A stretch of DNA of 64,000 nt from Kribbella voronezhensis (GCF_004365175.1 NZ_SOCE01000001.1:3231403-3295402); one strand, 5' to 3'; positions 40,737 through 49,714 are shown, counted from the stretch's first letter. Program-made: numbers and translations. Notes: generated by a model not told the origin, from the letters alone.

Positions 40737-42122
40737 ATGACCAGTCTCAGACACCGGATCCAGGCCGCCGCCGCGGTCGCCGCACTCGCCATCGGAGCGT
40801 TGACGGCCTGCAGTGGCGGTGGCGGTGGCAGCGCGAACGGCCCCATCGAGTACTGGCTGTGGGACTCGGCCCAGCAGCCCGGCTACCAGAAATGCGCCGA
40901 CGCCTTCCAGCAGCAGAATCCAGGGTTGAAGATCCACATCTCGCAGTACGGCTGGGATGCGTACTGGTCCAAGCTCACCGCCGGTTTCATCGCCGACACG
41001 GCGCCGGACGTCTTCACCGATCACCTGTCGAAGTTCGCGCAGTACGTCGATCTGAAGGTACTGCGGCCGCTCGACGACCTCGGTCCGACCAGCGACATCT
41101 CCGACGGCGACTACCAGCAAGGCCTGGCGGAGTTGTGGAAAGGCCAGGACGGCAAGCGATACGGCGCTCCGAAGGACTGGGACACCATCGCGATCTTCTA
41201 CAACAACGCGGCGCTCAAAGCGGCCGGCGTGGATCCCAGCGCACTGCAGAACCTGACCTGGAACCCGACCGACGGCGGCACTTTCGAAAAGCTGGTCGCG
41301 CATCTCACCATCGACACCAAAGGAAGGCGTGGTGACGAGGCGGGCTTCGACAAGGCGCATGTGAAGACGCACGGGCTCGCGTCGGAAGGCTCCGGTGGTG
41401 GCGGTTGGGGCCAGACGCAGTGGTCTGCGTTCGCCGGGAGCGCCGGCTGGGAGGCGACCGACAAGAACCCGTGGGGCAGCCGGTTCAACCTCGACAAGCC
41501 GGAGTTGCAGGACACGCTCAGCTGGTACTTCGGCCTGGTGCGCAAGGGCTACATGCCCAGCTACGAAGAGATCGGTGGCGCCAACGCGGTCGGCACGGAC
41601 AAGCAGATCCAGTCCGGTACGGCGGCGCTCGGGCTCAGCGGGTCGTGGATGATCTCGACCTTCACCAAGCTGACCGATGCCGCCGGCAAGAAACTCGACA
41701 TCGGTCTGGCCCCGACGCCGATCGGCCCGAGCGGCAAGCGGGCGTCGATGTTCAACGGGCTGGCGGACTCGGTCACGACCTTGTCCAAGCAGCCGGAGAA
41801 CGCGGCGAAATGGGTGAAGTTCCTGTCCGGCGCGGAATGCCAGAACATCATCGGCCAGTCCGGCGTGGTCTTCCCGGCCCGCCCGGCCGGAACGAACCTG
41901 GCGATCGCCTACAACAAGAACGAACGCAAACTCGACGTCACACCGTTCACCCAGCAGGTCAAGGACAAGACGACCTTCTTGTTCCCGGTGACCACCAACG
42001 CGGCCGACATCGCCGCGCTGATGGCTCCCCGGTTCGACGCGGTCTACATCGGCAGCTCGCCGATCTCGTCGCTGAACAAACTGAACAACCAACTCAACGA
42101 CCTCTTCAAGGTCGCCCAGTAG
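40737..42122 (+). CDS. Sugar-binding lipoprotein of the ABC importer (461 aa)
   Basis: An extracellular solute-binding protein, family 1. It has a signal peptide with lipobox LTAC at residues 22-25 followed by a Gly/Ser linker. The fold shows IEYWLWDSAQQPGYQKCADAF near the N-terminus and GTAALGLSGSWMISTF in the hinge region. The gene starts 7 bp after the permease and is followed by a terminator. The sugar cannot be named from sequence. Confidence 0.93.
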   Translation: MTSLRHRIQAAAAVAALAIGALTACSGGGGGSANGPIEYWLWDSAQQPGYQKCADAFQQQNPGLKIHISQYGWDAYWSKLTAGFIADTAPDVFTDHLSKFAQYVDLKVLRPLDDLGPTSDISDGDYQQGLAELWKGQDGKRYGAPKDWDTIAIFYNNAALKAAGVDPSALQNLTWNPTDGGTFEKLVAHLTIDTKGRRGDEAGFDKAHVKTHGLASEGSGGGGWGQTQWSAFAGSAGWEATDKNPWGSRFNLDKPELQDTLSWYFGLVRKGYMPSYEEIGGANAVGTDKQIQSGTAALGLSGSWMISTFTKLTDAAGKKLDIGLAPTPIGPSGKRASMFNGLADSVTTLSKQPENAAKWVKFLSGAECQNIIGQSGVVFPARPAGTNLAIAYNKNERKLDVTPFTQQVKDKTTFLFPVTTNAADIAALMAPRFDAVYIGSSPISSLNKLNNQLNDLFKVAQ

Positions 42123-42129
42123 ACGCCCC

Positions 42130-42158
42130 GGCCGGGTGCACTCATCACGCACCCGGCC
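42130..42158 (+). terminator. Terminator of the first sugar ABC operon
   Basis: GGCCGGGTGC and its reverse complement GCACCCGGCC flank a nine-base loop, starting eight bases after the stop codon of the binding-protein gene. Confidence 0.8.
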
Positions 42159-42170
42159 AGCCGGCATCCC

Positions 42171-42209
42171 GTACTACGTGTCGCCGGTGGCCGCGGTCTG
42201 GTCCGCGAC
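42171..42209. repeat. Short dispersed repeat, copy B (39 bp)
   Basis: GTACTACGTGTCGCCGGTGG and the following 19 bases match 29497-29536. Here it encodes the C-terminus of the DUF6000-like protein. Confidence 0.5.
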
Positions 42210-42704
42210 CGGTTTCAGGCAGTTGGCGAGCACCGACAGAGCCTTGAAGGTCTCCTCGTCGGCAGCGGTCGGGGCGAGCAGGGGCGAGTTGGGAAGAGTC
42301 GCCGCTGCCGCCAGGGCCAGGCCGGCAGAACCCCAGCCACCGGCGACGTCGGCTTCGTAGTACGCCTGGATCGATGCTGTCGCGGTGGGTGCTTCCAGGG
42401 TGACGACGGCGGCCAGGAGCGGGGGCGCGGTGAGGCTGCCGCCGCTGGTTTCGAGGGCGCGGGTGACCGCGGCGAGCACCGCATCGTCGAACGGGTGTGC
42501 CAGCGAGAGCCAGGCGCCCATCACCTGCTCCCGCCAGTCGGAGCGCAGCAGATGGACGACCTCGTCAGCCTTCATCGAGTCGACCAGCGCGGCGAGTCCG
42601 GCGAGCACCGAAGGGCCGGCCTCCAGCGCGTTGGTGCCCATCAGCTCACGATAGAAAGGCACCACACAGCGCGCTTTCAGTTCACTCCACGATTCACCAC
42701 TCAC
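42174..42704 (-). CDS. DUF6000-like protein (176 aa)
   Basis: A soluble helical protein, with CVVPFYRELMGTNALEAG and SDWREQVMGAWLSLAHPFD matching the pattern of DUF6000 proteins as I recall them. These carry armadillo/HEAT-like helices and are frequent in actinomycetes near polymorphic or accessory loci. The GTG at 42704 is chosen from the start of similarity; the open frame extends upstream. No function is known. Confidence 0.7.
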   Translation of the reverse strand: MSGESWSELKARCVVPFYRELMGTNALEAGPSVLAGLAALVDSMKADEVVHLLRSDWREQVMGAWLSLAHPFDDAVLAAVTRALETSGGSLTAPPLLAAVVTLEAPTATASIQAYYEADVAGGWGSAGLALAAAATLPNSPLLAPTAADEETFKALSVLANCLKPVADQTAATGDT

Positions 42705-42772
42705 ACCCCGACCATAGATGTCGAAAGCCTCGCTCCCGCCACACTTGCACGGAGTTGCAAATGATTCGGCGA

Positions 42773-43591
42773 TCAGATCAGCGGGACGAGTTGGGCTTCC
42801 TCGTAGTCCAGGTGGTTGATGACGGCATCGATCAGGTGGTCGAGGTCTGCGAGGGTCGTGCCTGAGGCGGTGGTGCTGACGAGGCGTTGAAGTTCTTCGA
42901 GGAGTTCCGCGATCTTGGCGTGTTCGGCGTCGAGACGCTCGACGGTGGCCGCTGCTTCGGGGTGCTGGGCCAGGATCGACGGGAAGAGCATCGTCGACTC
43001 GCCGGTGTGGTGGTGATGCAGGCCCTGGCACATCGTCAGGCAGTTGATCCGGAGCTGGGCCCCGAGCGAAGGACCGGCGGCCGCGAACTCCTTGCGGATC
43101 AGGACGAGTTCGCGGCGGAAGAGGTCGTGGATCAGTTTGAGCGACTCGGCGAGGGAACCACGGTGGCCGGGTGGGCCGGTGACGACCTGCTGCAAGGCGA
43201 CCACCGGGATGATCCGGGTGGTCTTCGACTGGTACTCGCCCCAGCCCGGATCCGCCTCGACCAGGCGCGCGAAGATCTCGTCGCGCTCGGCATCCCGGAG
43301 TACGACGGCGTCGGCTTCGTAGCTGAACAGGCCGGTCTCGACCGTGACCCGCGGGTGGGCGAGCAGATTGTGGTACCAGTCCGGGTGCTTGGGACCGCCG
43401 CCGGCCGATCCGACGACGAGGACGCGCCCGCCGGTGTCGGGGTAGTAGCCGAGGATGGTCGTGTGCGGCTTTCCGGAGCGGGCCCCGGTCGTGGTGAGCA
43501 GGAGCAGGCGGGCACCGTCGAAGGGGCCACCCACCTGCCCTGCGTTGGCGCGGAATTCGGTGATGATCTGGTCGGTGAAGTCGTTCAGCAT
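42773..43591 (-). CDS. Deazaflavin-dependent nitroreductase-family + hemerythrin fusion (272 aa)
   Basis: Residues 1-135 form a DDN-type split-barrel that binds F420: GARLLLLTTTGARSGKPHTT, GRVLVVGSAGGGPKHPDWYHNLLAHP. Residues 145-272 form a hemerythrin HHE domain with iron ligands in LIHDLFRREL, GLHHHHTGESTMLFP, LDAEHAKI and VINHLDYEEAQLVP. The pairing suggests an F420-linked redox reaction coupled to oxygen or NO sensing. An ATG at 43591 behind AAAGAAGAGA is the probable start. The gene reads leftward toward DUF6000. Confidence 0.9.
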   Translation of the reverse strand: MLNDFTDQIITEFRANAGQVGGPFDGARLLLLTTTGARSGKPHTTILGYYPDTGGRVLVVGSAGGGPKHPDWYHNLLAHPRVTVETGLFSYEADAVVLRDAERDEIFARLVEADPGWGEYQSKTTRIIPVVALQQVVTGPPGHRGSLAESLKLIHDLFRRELVLIRKEFAAAGPSLGAQLRINCLTMCQGLHHHHTGESTMLFPSILAQHPEAAATVERLDAEHAKIAELLEELQRLVSTTASGTTLADLDHLIDAVINHLDYEEAQLVPLI

Positions 43592-43807
43592 TCTCTTCTT
43601 TCTCACTGGGATGTTCGGCAACAGGGCAGCACGAAGCGTTGTCAGCGGAAGAAGAAGGCGGGCCTCTAGCGGCCCTGCCGGCGCTCAGAGCGCAGCCGGG
43701 AACCCAACGAACTCACGGCACGAGGCCGACCCGGCAGTCATGGGCTCATCGTAGAACACCCGCGGGTCCACCCTCCAGCGCCGATCGGTGGTGCTAGACA
43801 AGGTCCC

Positions 43808-44374
43808 GTGGAGAATGCGCCGCTTCGTGAACGGCTGGTCCAGGTCGGTGTCGAGTTGCTCGAGGAGGAGGGCCTCGAGGCGCTCACCCTGCGCGCGATC
43901 ACCCGGCGTACGGGGGTCTCCCACGGGGCACCCCGGCGGTACTTCGCGACCCACAACGCCTTGCTGGCCGCGATCGCGGCGACCGGGCTGGCCGATCTCG
44001 CCGCGCGGCTCGGGCCTGCCGCGAGCGACACCGCCGTACCGGCCGATCGGCGGCTGATCCAGTTGGGCGTGCGCTACCTGGCCTTCTCGGCGGAGCGTCC
44101 GGCGATGTTCGAACTGATCTTCCGGCACGACCTGCTCGCCGGGGCCGGCGGCAACCTGCGCCAGACCTCGCTGCCGCTCTTCGACACCGTCACCGCTCTG
44201 ATCCAGGAAGCCCTGCCGACGGCGACCGATGCCCGCGAACGTGCGCTGGCGCTCTGGACCAACCTCCACGGCCTGGCCACGCTTCGCACCACGCACGCCC
44301 TGGACGTCCTCGACCTCCCGGGCGACGACCCGACCGGATGGATCACCCGCATCGTGCAGGCCCATCTGGCCTGA
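43808..44374 (+). CDS. TetR-family transcriptional regulator (188 aa)
   Basis: A short TetR protein with a helix-turn-helix at residues 10-50 (LTLRAITRRTGVSHGAPRRYF) and a helical C-terminal WHG-type domain (PAMFELIFRHDLLAG). It starts with GTG at 43808. It is divergent from the DDN-hemerythrin gene with a 216-bp gap, so that gene is a likely target. No clear palindrome was found in the gap. Confidence 0.88.
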   Translation: MENAPLRERLVQVGVELLEEEGLEALTLRAITRRTGVSHGAPRRYFATHNALLAAIAATGLADLAARLGPAASDTAVPADRRLIQLGVRYLAFSAERPAMFELIFRHDLLAGAGGNLRQTSLPLFDTVTALIQEALPTATDARERALALWTNLHGLATLRTTHALDVLDLPGDDPTGWITRIVQAHLA

Positions 44375-44430
44375 CGGAAATCCGGAATTGATCACGGATC
44401 GTCGCAGCGCGCATTCGCCGGGTAGCAGAA

Positions 44431-44600
44431 TGAGTGGTTATTGGTTGAGCTGGCAGGAAAACCTGGGGAATCCGAGAAAAAAGAAACGAAACGTGTAACG
44501 GTCCGTAGGTTGTGACGATAAAAGGTTGAGCGACCAAGCCGGGGGGCTTAGTGGGCGCTCCGGTGTTTCTTCGGGACCACCGGTGATTGTGGAGGGGGCC
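44431..44600. other. AT-richer gap with two stacked hairpins
   Basis: Part of the 305-bp gap between the TetR gene and a leftward ABC operon. One hairpin has outer stem GAGCG/CGCTC at 44528-44532 and 44556-44560 and inner stem AAGCC/GGCTT around a G loop. It is followed directly by a second, CCGGTG/CACCGG at 44560-44583. An A-rich tract (GAGAAAAAAGAAACGAAACG) lies at 44473-44492. A 22-codon ORF starts at 44431 with MSGYWLSWQENLG. It may be a small RNA, a leader of a lost gene, or a compound terminator. Confidence 0.4.
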
Positions 44601-44603
44601 CCA

Positions 44604-44637
44604 GCAGGTGCTCGCCCGGGGCGGGGCGAGCACCTGC
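44604..44637 (-). terminator. Terminator of the second sugar ABC operon
   Basis: A 14-bp perfect stem, GCAGGTGCTCGCCC with GGGCGAGCACCTGC, and a six-base loop. It lies 43 bp after the stop codon of the last permease gene on the minus strand. Confidence 0.85.
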
Positions 44638-44679
44638 GACGGGGACTACCGCGGCCGGCCGTTCCAGCCGCCGCCGGGC

Positions 44680-45585
44680 TCAGCCCTTGATGCCGACATT
44701 GGCCATTCCTTCGACGAACCGCTTCTGCGCGAAGACGAACATCACGATCATCGGCAGCGTCGCCAGCGCCGTCCCGGCCATCAGATAAGGCCATTGCACC
44801 TCGGCCGGATTCTGCGCGAAGATCGCCAGCCCGAGTTGCAGCGGCCGCATCGTGTCCGACGTGGTGATCATCAGCGGCCAGAGAAATCCGTTCCAGGCCG
44901 CCTCGATCTGGAACACGCAGATCGTGATCAGGGCCGGCTTGATCAGCGGCGTCATGATCCGCCAGAAGATCCCGAATTCGCCGAGCCCGTCGACGCGTGC
45001 CGCCTGGGCCAGTTCGTTCGGAACGGAGACGTAGAACTGCCGGGCCAGGAACGTGAACAGCGGCGCCGCGCCGAGCGGGATGATGAGACCCCACCAGGAG
45101 TTCAGCCAGCCGATGCCGCCCTGGCCGAGGATGTTGTTGCCGCCGAACAGCGGGATCGACTTCACGATCAGGAACAACGGCACCAGGATGATCTGGAACG
45201 GCACCAGCAACAGCAGGATGAAGTAGCTCAGCAGCGCCTTGGATCCCTTGATCGGCAGCTTCGCCAGCGCGTAGCCGGCCGTCGTACAGACCGCCAGGGT
45301 GAAGGCGGTCTCACCGACCGCGATGAACAGGCTGTTGCGGAAGTACCGCAGGAACGGTGCGGTCCGCATCGCCTCGACGAAGTTGTGCCAGCGCAGTTCG
45401 CCCGGCAGCCAGGAGAACTTGGCGATCTCCAGGTCGCTCTTGAACGCGGTCAGCACCATCCACAGGAACGGCGTGATCATCAGCAGCGCGCCGACGGTCA
45501 GGACGACGTACAGCAGGATCCGGCCGGGTCGCCAGGCCGATGGCGCCGCGATCGGAGCGGTAACGGTTGCGCTAGTCATTGACAT
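44680..45585 (-). CDS. Carbohydrate ABC transporter permease (MalG-type) (301 aa)
   Basis: A CUT1-class permease: LYVVLTVGALLMITPFLWMV at the start, NSLFIAVGETAFTLAVCTTAG, the EAA loop ELAQAARVDGLGEFGIFWRI, and the C-terminal FVEGMANVGIKG. A second ATG, two codons in, at 45579 is possible. It overlaps the upstream permease gene by 14 bp, and the operon has no ATPase gene. Confidence 0.94.
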   Translation of the reverse strand: MSMTSATVTAPIAAPSAWRPGRILLYVVLTVGALLMITPFLWMVLTAFKSDLEIAKFSWLPGELRWHNFVEAMRTAPFLRYFRNSLFIAVGETAFTLAVCTTAGYALAKLPIKGSKALLSYFILLLLVPFQIILVPLFLIVKSIPLFGGNNILGQGGIGWLNSWWGLIIPLGAAPLFTFLARQFYVSVPNELAQAARVDGLGEFGIFWRIMTPLIKPALITICVFQIEAAWNGFLWPLMITTSDTMRPLQLGLAIFAQNPAEVQWPYLMAGTALATLPMIVMFVFAQKRFVEGMANVGIKG

Positions 45586-46513
45586 CCGCCTTCTGGAGCA
45601 GGCGTCCCAGCCCGATGAAGATCGCGATCAGCAGCATCATGATCACCGTCTCGGCCGACGCGAAACCGAGTCGCAGGGCCTGGAACGCGTTCTGATAGAT
45701 GTCCAGCACCAGCACCGTCGTCTCGGTACCGGGGCCGCCCTTCGTCATCACGTAGACCAGGTCGAAGACCTGGAAGGTGCCGACGATCGAGGTGACCAGG
45801 ACGAAGAACTGGACCGGCCCGAGCGCGGGCCAGGTGACGTTGGCGAACTTCTGCCAGCGGCTCGCGCCGTCCAGCGAGGCCGATTCGAGCAGGTCGCGGG
45901 AAACGCCCTGCAGGGCGGCCAGGTAGATGATGATCTTCGTGCCGAGGCCCTGCCAGATGCCGACCAGCATCAGCGACGGCAGCGCCGTGTTCGGGTCGGA
46001 CAGCCAGCGGCCCGGCGCGAACCCGAACAGGCTGAGGAATCCGTTCGCCAGCCCCGAGCCCGGGTTGTAGATCCACAGCCAGATGGTGGCGACCGCGACC
46101 GTCGCGGTCACCGTGGGGATGTAGAACGCGGTCCGGAAGAACCCGAGCCCCTTGATCTTCTGGTTCAGCCCGATCGCGACCGCCAGCGAGAGCGCCATCG
46201 AGACGGGGATCACCACCACGGCGTACAGGATCGTGTTGACCAGGGCGGCCCGGAAGTCCTGGTCCTTGAACAGGTCGACGTAGTTGCCGAAGCCGACCCA
46301 GGCCCAGGAGTCACCGAAGCTGTAGTCGGTGAAGCTCAGTACCACCGCCGCGACCACTGGGATCACGATGAAGATCGCGGAGTGCAGCAGGGCGGGAGAG
46401 AGGAACAGCCAACCGGCCCGGACCTGGCCGCGGATCAGCTTGCGGCTGTCCTTGGCCGGAGTGAGGCGGCGCGGGGCGACGGTCGGCGCGGTGCGTTCGA
46501 GGGTTGCGCTCAT
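45572..46513 (-). CDS. Carbohydrate ABC transporter permease (MalF-type) (313 aa)
   Basis: A CUT1 permease with AGWLFLSPALLHSAIFIVIP as first helix, the FTDYSFGDSWAWVGFGNYV periplasmic entry, the EAA loop LLESASLDGASRWQKFANVT, and VTSIVGTFQVFDLVYVMTKG near the C-terminus. It overlaps both neighbours, so the operon is translated in a coupled way. Confidence 0.94.
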   Translation of the reverse strand: MSATLERTAPTVAPRRLTPAKDSRKLIRGQVRAGWLFLSPALLHSAIFIVIPVVAAVVLSFTDYSFGDSWAWVGFGNYVDLFKDQDFRAALVNTILYAVVVIPVSMALSLAVAIGLNQKIKGLGFFRTAFYIPTVTATVAVATIWLWIYNPGSGLANGFLSLFGFAPGRWLSDPNTALPSLMLVGIWQGLGTKIIIYLAALQGVSRDLLESASLDGASRWQKFANVTWPALGPVQFFVLVTSIVGTFQVFDLVYVMTKGGPGTETTVLVLDIYQNAFQALRLGFASAETVIMMLLIAIFIGLGRLLQKADVND

Positions 46514-47787
46514 CGGGACTGTCCTGCCAGGTTGGCCAGCACCTTGGCGGGATCCTTCTGACCGAGGACCGCCTGGGTGAGCTGGGAGTCGAAGTTGGCA
46601 CGCATCTCCAGCCAGTTGGCCGAACCGCCTTCGTAGATGGCCAGCGGCAGGCCTTCGGCGACGAACTTGCTCAGCGGGTTCGACTTCGCCTGCGGTGAGT
46701 TCGCCGCGTCCTTGTAGGCGGGGAGCTTCTTGTTCAGCTTGGCGATCGCGTCCAGCGAGCTCGGCTTGGTCAGCGACTGGATGAAGGACCAGGCCGCCTC
46801 CTTGTGCCGGCTGCGGGAGCCGATCGAGGCCAGGTCGCCGCCGACGAACTCGACCTCCTTACCGCTGTCGAAGCGGAAGAACTTCAGGTCGTCGCAGTTC
46901 TTCTTGCCGACGCCCTTGTCCGAGCAGTCGACCGCACCGCCGACGATGCCCATCGCGGCCTCACCAGTGAGCACGAGGGGTTGCTGCGCGGCGTTCTGCT
47001 GACCGTAGGGCTGGACGTGGTTCGCCATCGACTTCAGCAGGTTCAGGGTTTCGAGGCCCTTCTCGTTGCTGTAGTTCGGCTGGCCGTCGACGTACAGGTT
47101 CGTGCCGGTCGAGGCGAGCAGTGTGGTGTAGGTCTGCCGGAAACTGGTCGCCGCGGCCATGTCGAAGCCGGACCGGGTGATGGTGCCCTTGGCGTTCTTC
47201 ACGGTCAGCTTCTCCGCGGCCGCCTTGAGTTCGTCCAGGCTCTTCGGCGGCTTGTCCGGGTCGAGTCCGGCCTCCTTGAAGGCACTGATCCGGAGCGCGG
47301 CGGCGCGGGCGTCGGCGACCAAGGGGTACGCGTAGAGCTTGCCGTCGTACGTCGCGGCCGGCACCAGCGCACCGATGCTCTTCTCCTCGATCACCTGCGG
47401 CGTCACGCCGTACGGCGCGAGGTCGGCGAAGATCCGCTTGGACGCGAACGGCTGGATCCAGCCGACGCCGGTGACCATCACGTCGTACGGGATGCCGGCC
47501 GCGATCGAGGTGGACATCTTCTCGTTCAGGGTCGCGTACGTCGCGAAGTCCGGCTCGACCTTCATCTTCGGATAGGTCCGGTGGAAGTCCGCGACGACCT
47601 TGTCGAACTCCGCCCGGCCCTTCGTGCTGGGCGGGAAGGACGGGATCAGCACCCGCAGCGTCCCGGTCGCCTCGGCCGGCGGGAGGCCGTCCGTCGATTT
47701 GTCGATCACCCCGTTGCCACAACTGCTCGCGGCCAGGCCGAGTATCGCGGCCAGCACCACCAGTCCACTCTTGGCGCCACGTCTCAC
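46510..47787 (-). CDS. Sugar-binding lipoprotein of the second ABC importer (425 aa)
   Basis: A family 1 solute-binding protein with signal peptide and a lipobox ASSC near residues 20-23. The fold is shown by TGTLRVLIPSFPPSTKGRAEFD, YDVMVTGVGWIQPF and GEAAMGIVGGAVDCSDKG. First gene of the leftward operon, ahead of the two permeases. The regulator gene lies just upstream on the same strand. Confidence 0.93.
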   Translation of the reverse strand: MRRGAKSGLVVLAAILGLAASSCGNGVIDKSTDGLPPAEATGTLRVLIPSFPPSTKGRAEFDKVVADFHRTYPKMKVEPDFATYATLNEKMSTSIAAGIPYDVMVTGVGWIQPFASKRIFADLAPYGVTPQVIEEKSIGALVPAATYDGKLYAYPLVADARAAALRISAFKEAGLDPDKPPKSLDELKAAAEKLTVKNAKGTITRSGFDMAAATSFRQTYTTLLASTGTNLYVDGQPNYSNEKGLETLNLLKSMANHVQPYGQQNAAQQPLVLTGEAAMGIVGGAVDCSDKGVGKKNCDDLKFFRFDSGKEVEFVGGDLASIGSRSRHKEAAWSFIQSLTKPSSLDAIAKLNKKLPAYKDAANSPQAKSNPLSKFVAEGLPLAIYEGGSANWLEMRANFDSQLTQAVLGQKDPAKVLANLAGQSR

Positions 47788-47865
47788 AGGGGAACTCCTT
47801 CGCTGACGAGTGCAGCGAAAGTATGGGAAAGGGCTTTCCCCGTCAATACCTCGACGCTCGAATGA

Positions 47866-48936
47866 TCAAATTCGATCAGCGAGTGCCGACCCACAGGACT
47901 CGCGGACGCGAAGTTCCGGCAAGAGGCTCACATGCTGGGTCGCAGCGGTCACGCCCGGCGCCCGCTTCACCTTGCGCAGGAGGAGTTCGCAGGCGGTTTC
48001 GCCCAGCGTCAGCTTCGGCGGGCAGACGGCGGTCAATGGCACGACCGCCATCGCGGCGGTCTCGTCGTTGTAGGCGATCACGGCCAGCTCGTGCGGGATC
48101 CGCAGGCCGCGCTCCATCGCCCGTTCGATCAGCCGCGCTGCCGGCTCGTCGGAGTGCATCAGTACGGCGTGCGCGCCGAACGCCTCACATTCGTCCAGAA
48201 ACGCGTCCAGTTCGCCGGTCGCGGTCCGTTCGTCACCCCGTCCCGGCAACTCGACAGCCGACACGAACAGCTCGATCCCGAGCGTCGAGGCCGCCTCGTC
48301 GATCCCCTTCCGGAGCCAGTACGTCGTCACGGTGGGGTTCAGGTTGATCCCGATCTTGCGATGCCCGAGCGAGACCAGGTGCCGCAGCGCCAGCATCGCG
48401 CCGTACGCGTGGTCGGTGCGGACATGGTCGTACTCCCGCCGCACCTGCGGAAACCCGAAAGCGCGCTCCATCAGGACCACCGGTACGTCGATGTCGTCCA
48501 GCCACCGGCCGAGTTCAGCGGCCCGGCCGTCGCCCAGCGCGGTGCTCAGCAGCAGCCCGGAGACACCGACGCCGAGCACCTTCTCGAGCCGTTCCGCCTC
48601 GACCGCCACGTCGTACCCGGAGACGCCCAGCACCAGGCGAGCGCCGTACCGCTCGGCCACCGCCTCGGCGCCGCGGATCACGTCGGTGTAGTAGAAGGTC
48701 GAGTTCGGGACGACGATGCCGAGGGTGAGCTGGGCGCCCTGGCCGGCGCCGAGCGGGTTGGTGCCGACCGCGCCGCCGTGCACCCGGCGGAGCAGTCCGG
48801 CCTGGTCCAGCTCGGCGAGGTCCCGGCGTACTGTGATCGCGGAAACGCCCAGCTCGGCGGCCAGCTCCGCCACCCGGAGCCGGCCGTGCCGGCGCAGGCT
48901 CCGCAGGATGAGCTCGTGGCGTTCCGGTGCAAGCAT
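47866..48936 (-). CDS. DeoR-type HTH fused to LacI-type sugar-binding domain (356 aa)
   Basis: The DNA-binding part is of DeoR type (ERHELILRSLRRHGRLRVAE, VSAITVRRDLAELDQAGLLR, VHGGAV). The rest is a periplasmic-binding-protein-like effector domain of LacI regulators (LGIVVPNSTFYYTDVIRGAE, VPVVLMERAFGFPQ, LVSLGHRKIGINL, VIAYNDETA). An ATG at 48936 after GGGGA is used. It lies between the ABC operon and a divergent yesL-like gene and probably controls both. A sugar is the likely inducer. Confidence 0.9.
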   Translation of the reverse strand: MLAPERHELILRSLRRHGRLRVAELAAELGVSAITVRRDLAELDQAGLLRRVHGGAVGTNPLGAGQGAQLTLGIVVPNSTFYYTDVIRGAEAVAERYGARLVLGVSGYDVAVEAERLEKVLGVGVSGLLLSTALGDGRAAELGRWLDDIDVPVVLMERAFGFPQVRREYDHVRTDHAYGAMLALRHLVSLGHRKIGINLNPTVTTYWLRKGIDEAASTLGIELFVSAVELPGRGDERTATGELDAFLDECEAFGAHAVLMHSDEPAARLIERAMERGLRIPHELAVIAYNDETAAMAVVPLTAVCPPKLTLGETACELLLRKVKRAPGVTAATQHVSLLPELRVRESCGSALADRI

Positions 48937-48968
48937 GCGGTCCCCGGTTATCCGAGTGTGATTGTTTG

Positions 48969-48982
48969 TGATCATACGATCA
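48969..48982. promoter_or_regulatory. Operator candidate between the regulator and yesL-like gene
   Basis: The inverted repeat TGATC-ATAC-GATCA lies 33 bp upstream of the regulator's start and 39 bp before the divergent gene, in a locally AT-rich stretch (TTGTTTGTGATCATACGATC). It is a natural site for autoregulation. Confidence 0.5.
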
Positions 48983-49020
48983 TGTCGTTGTGAGGTGCTC
49001 GCCGATGCGAAGGAACTTGT

Positions 49021-49656
49021 GTGAGTGACGCCGGAGGAGTCGGCCGCACCAATGCGGTGCTGTCCAAGCTGTCGCTGATCGGCGACCTGCTGATGCTGCA
49101 ACTGGTGTTCCTGGTCTGCAGCGTCGGGATCGTCACGCTGTATCCGGCCGCGTTCGCGCTGCAACGAGTGCTGCCCGAGGCGCTGGCGCAGGAGCACCCG
49201 GCGCTGCTGCGGCGGTTCTGGCGGCAGTTCAAATGGGCCTTCGGCCGCTACTGGGCCGCCGGACTAGGCCTGTACGCCGGCAGCATCGCGCTCGCCTTCG
49301 GCCTCCTCTTCTGGGCCTCGACGGACGGACCGATCCGGATCGTGGCGCTGGCGATCCTCATCCCGCTGACCGGAATGATCATCGGCCTCTACCTGAGCAC
49401 CCTTGCTGTACTTCCTGACGCACCGCAGGACAGTACGCCGCGCAGCCTGTTCCGCTCGGCCAACTTGTTCCTGCTCCGCCGGTCGCTGGGAGTCGCGGGC
49501 GGCGTGATCGGGCTGCTCACCTGGTTCGCTCTGCTGTCACGGCTGCCGACACTCTTCGTCATCGGCTCCGGGCTGGTGCCGGCCCTGCTCGCGTACTGGA
49601 TCTCGCGCACGACGGACAAGCGGCCAAAAAATGATTCCGGGGACGTGTCAATCTGA
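49021..49656 (+). CDS. YesL-like (DUF624) membrane protein (211 aa)
   Basis: Four to five transmembrane helices: LSLIGDLLMLQLVFLVCSVG, YWAAGLGLYAGSIALAFGLL, VALAILIPLTGMIIGLYLST, GVAGGVIGLLTWFALL. YesL/DUF624 proteins are encoded with carbohydrate ABC importers in Firmicutes and actinobacteria and may affect their assembly or activity. It is divergent from the DeoR/LacI chimera. The start GTG is at 49021. Confidence 0.82.
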   Translation: MSDAGGVGRTNAVLSKLSLIGDLLMLQLVFLVCSVGIVTLYPAAFALQRVLPEALAQEHPALLRRFWRQFKWAFGRYWAAGLGLYAGSIALAFGLLFWASTDGPIRIVALAILIPLTGMIIGLYLSTLAVLPDAPQDSTPRSLFRSANLFLLRRSLGVAGGVIGLLTWFALLSRLPTLFVIGSGLVPALLAYWISRTTDKRPKNDSGDVSI

Positions 49657-49714
49657 GCCCTGCTGGTTCGACGTATGGGTGTAAGGCCCACAACGGACCA
49701 GAAGGAGAACCAAG

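Noticed and set aside
44520-44600. A known riboswitch (c-di-GMP, ydaO/c-di-AMP, ZTP, guanidine) or a 6C RNA
   Set aside because: The conserved cores of these RNAs were not found; only one C6 loop exists on the minus strand, whereas 6C RNA needs two.
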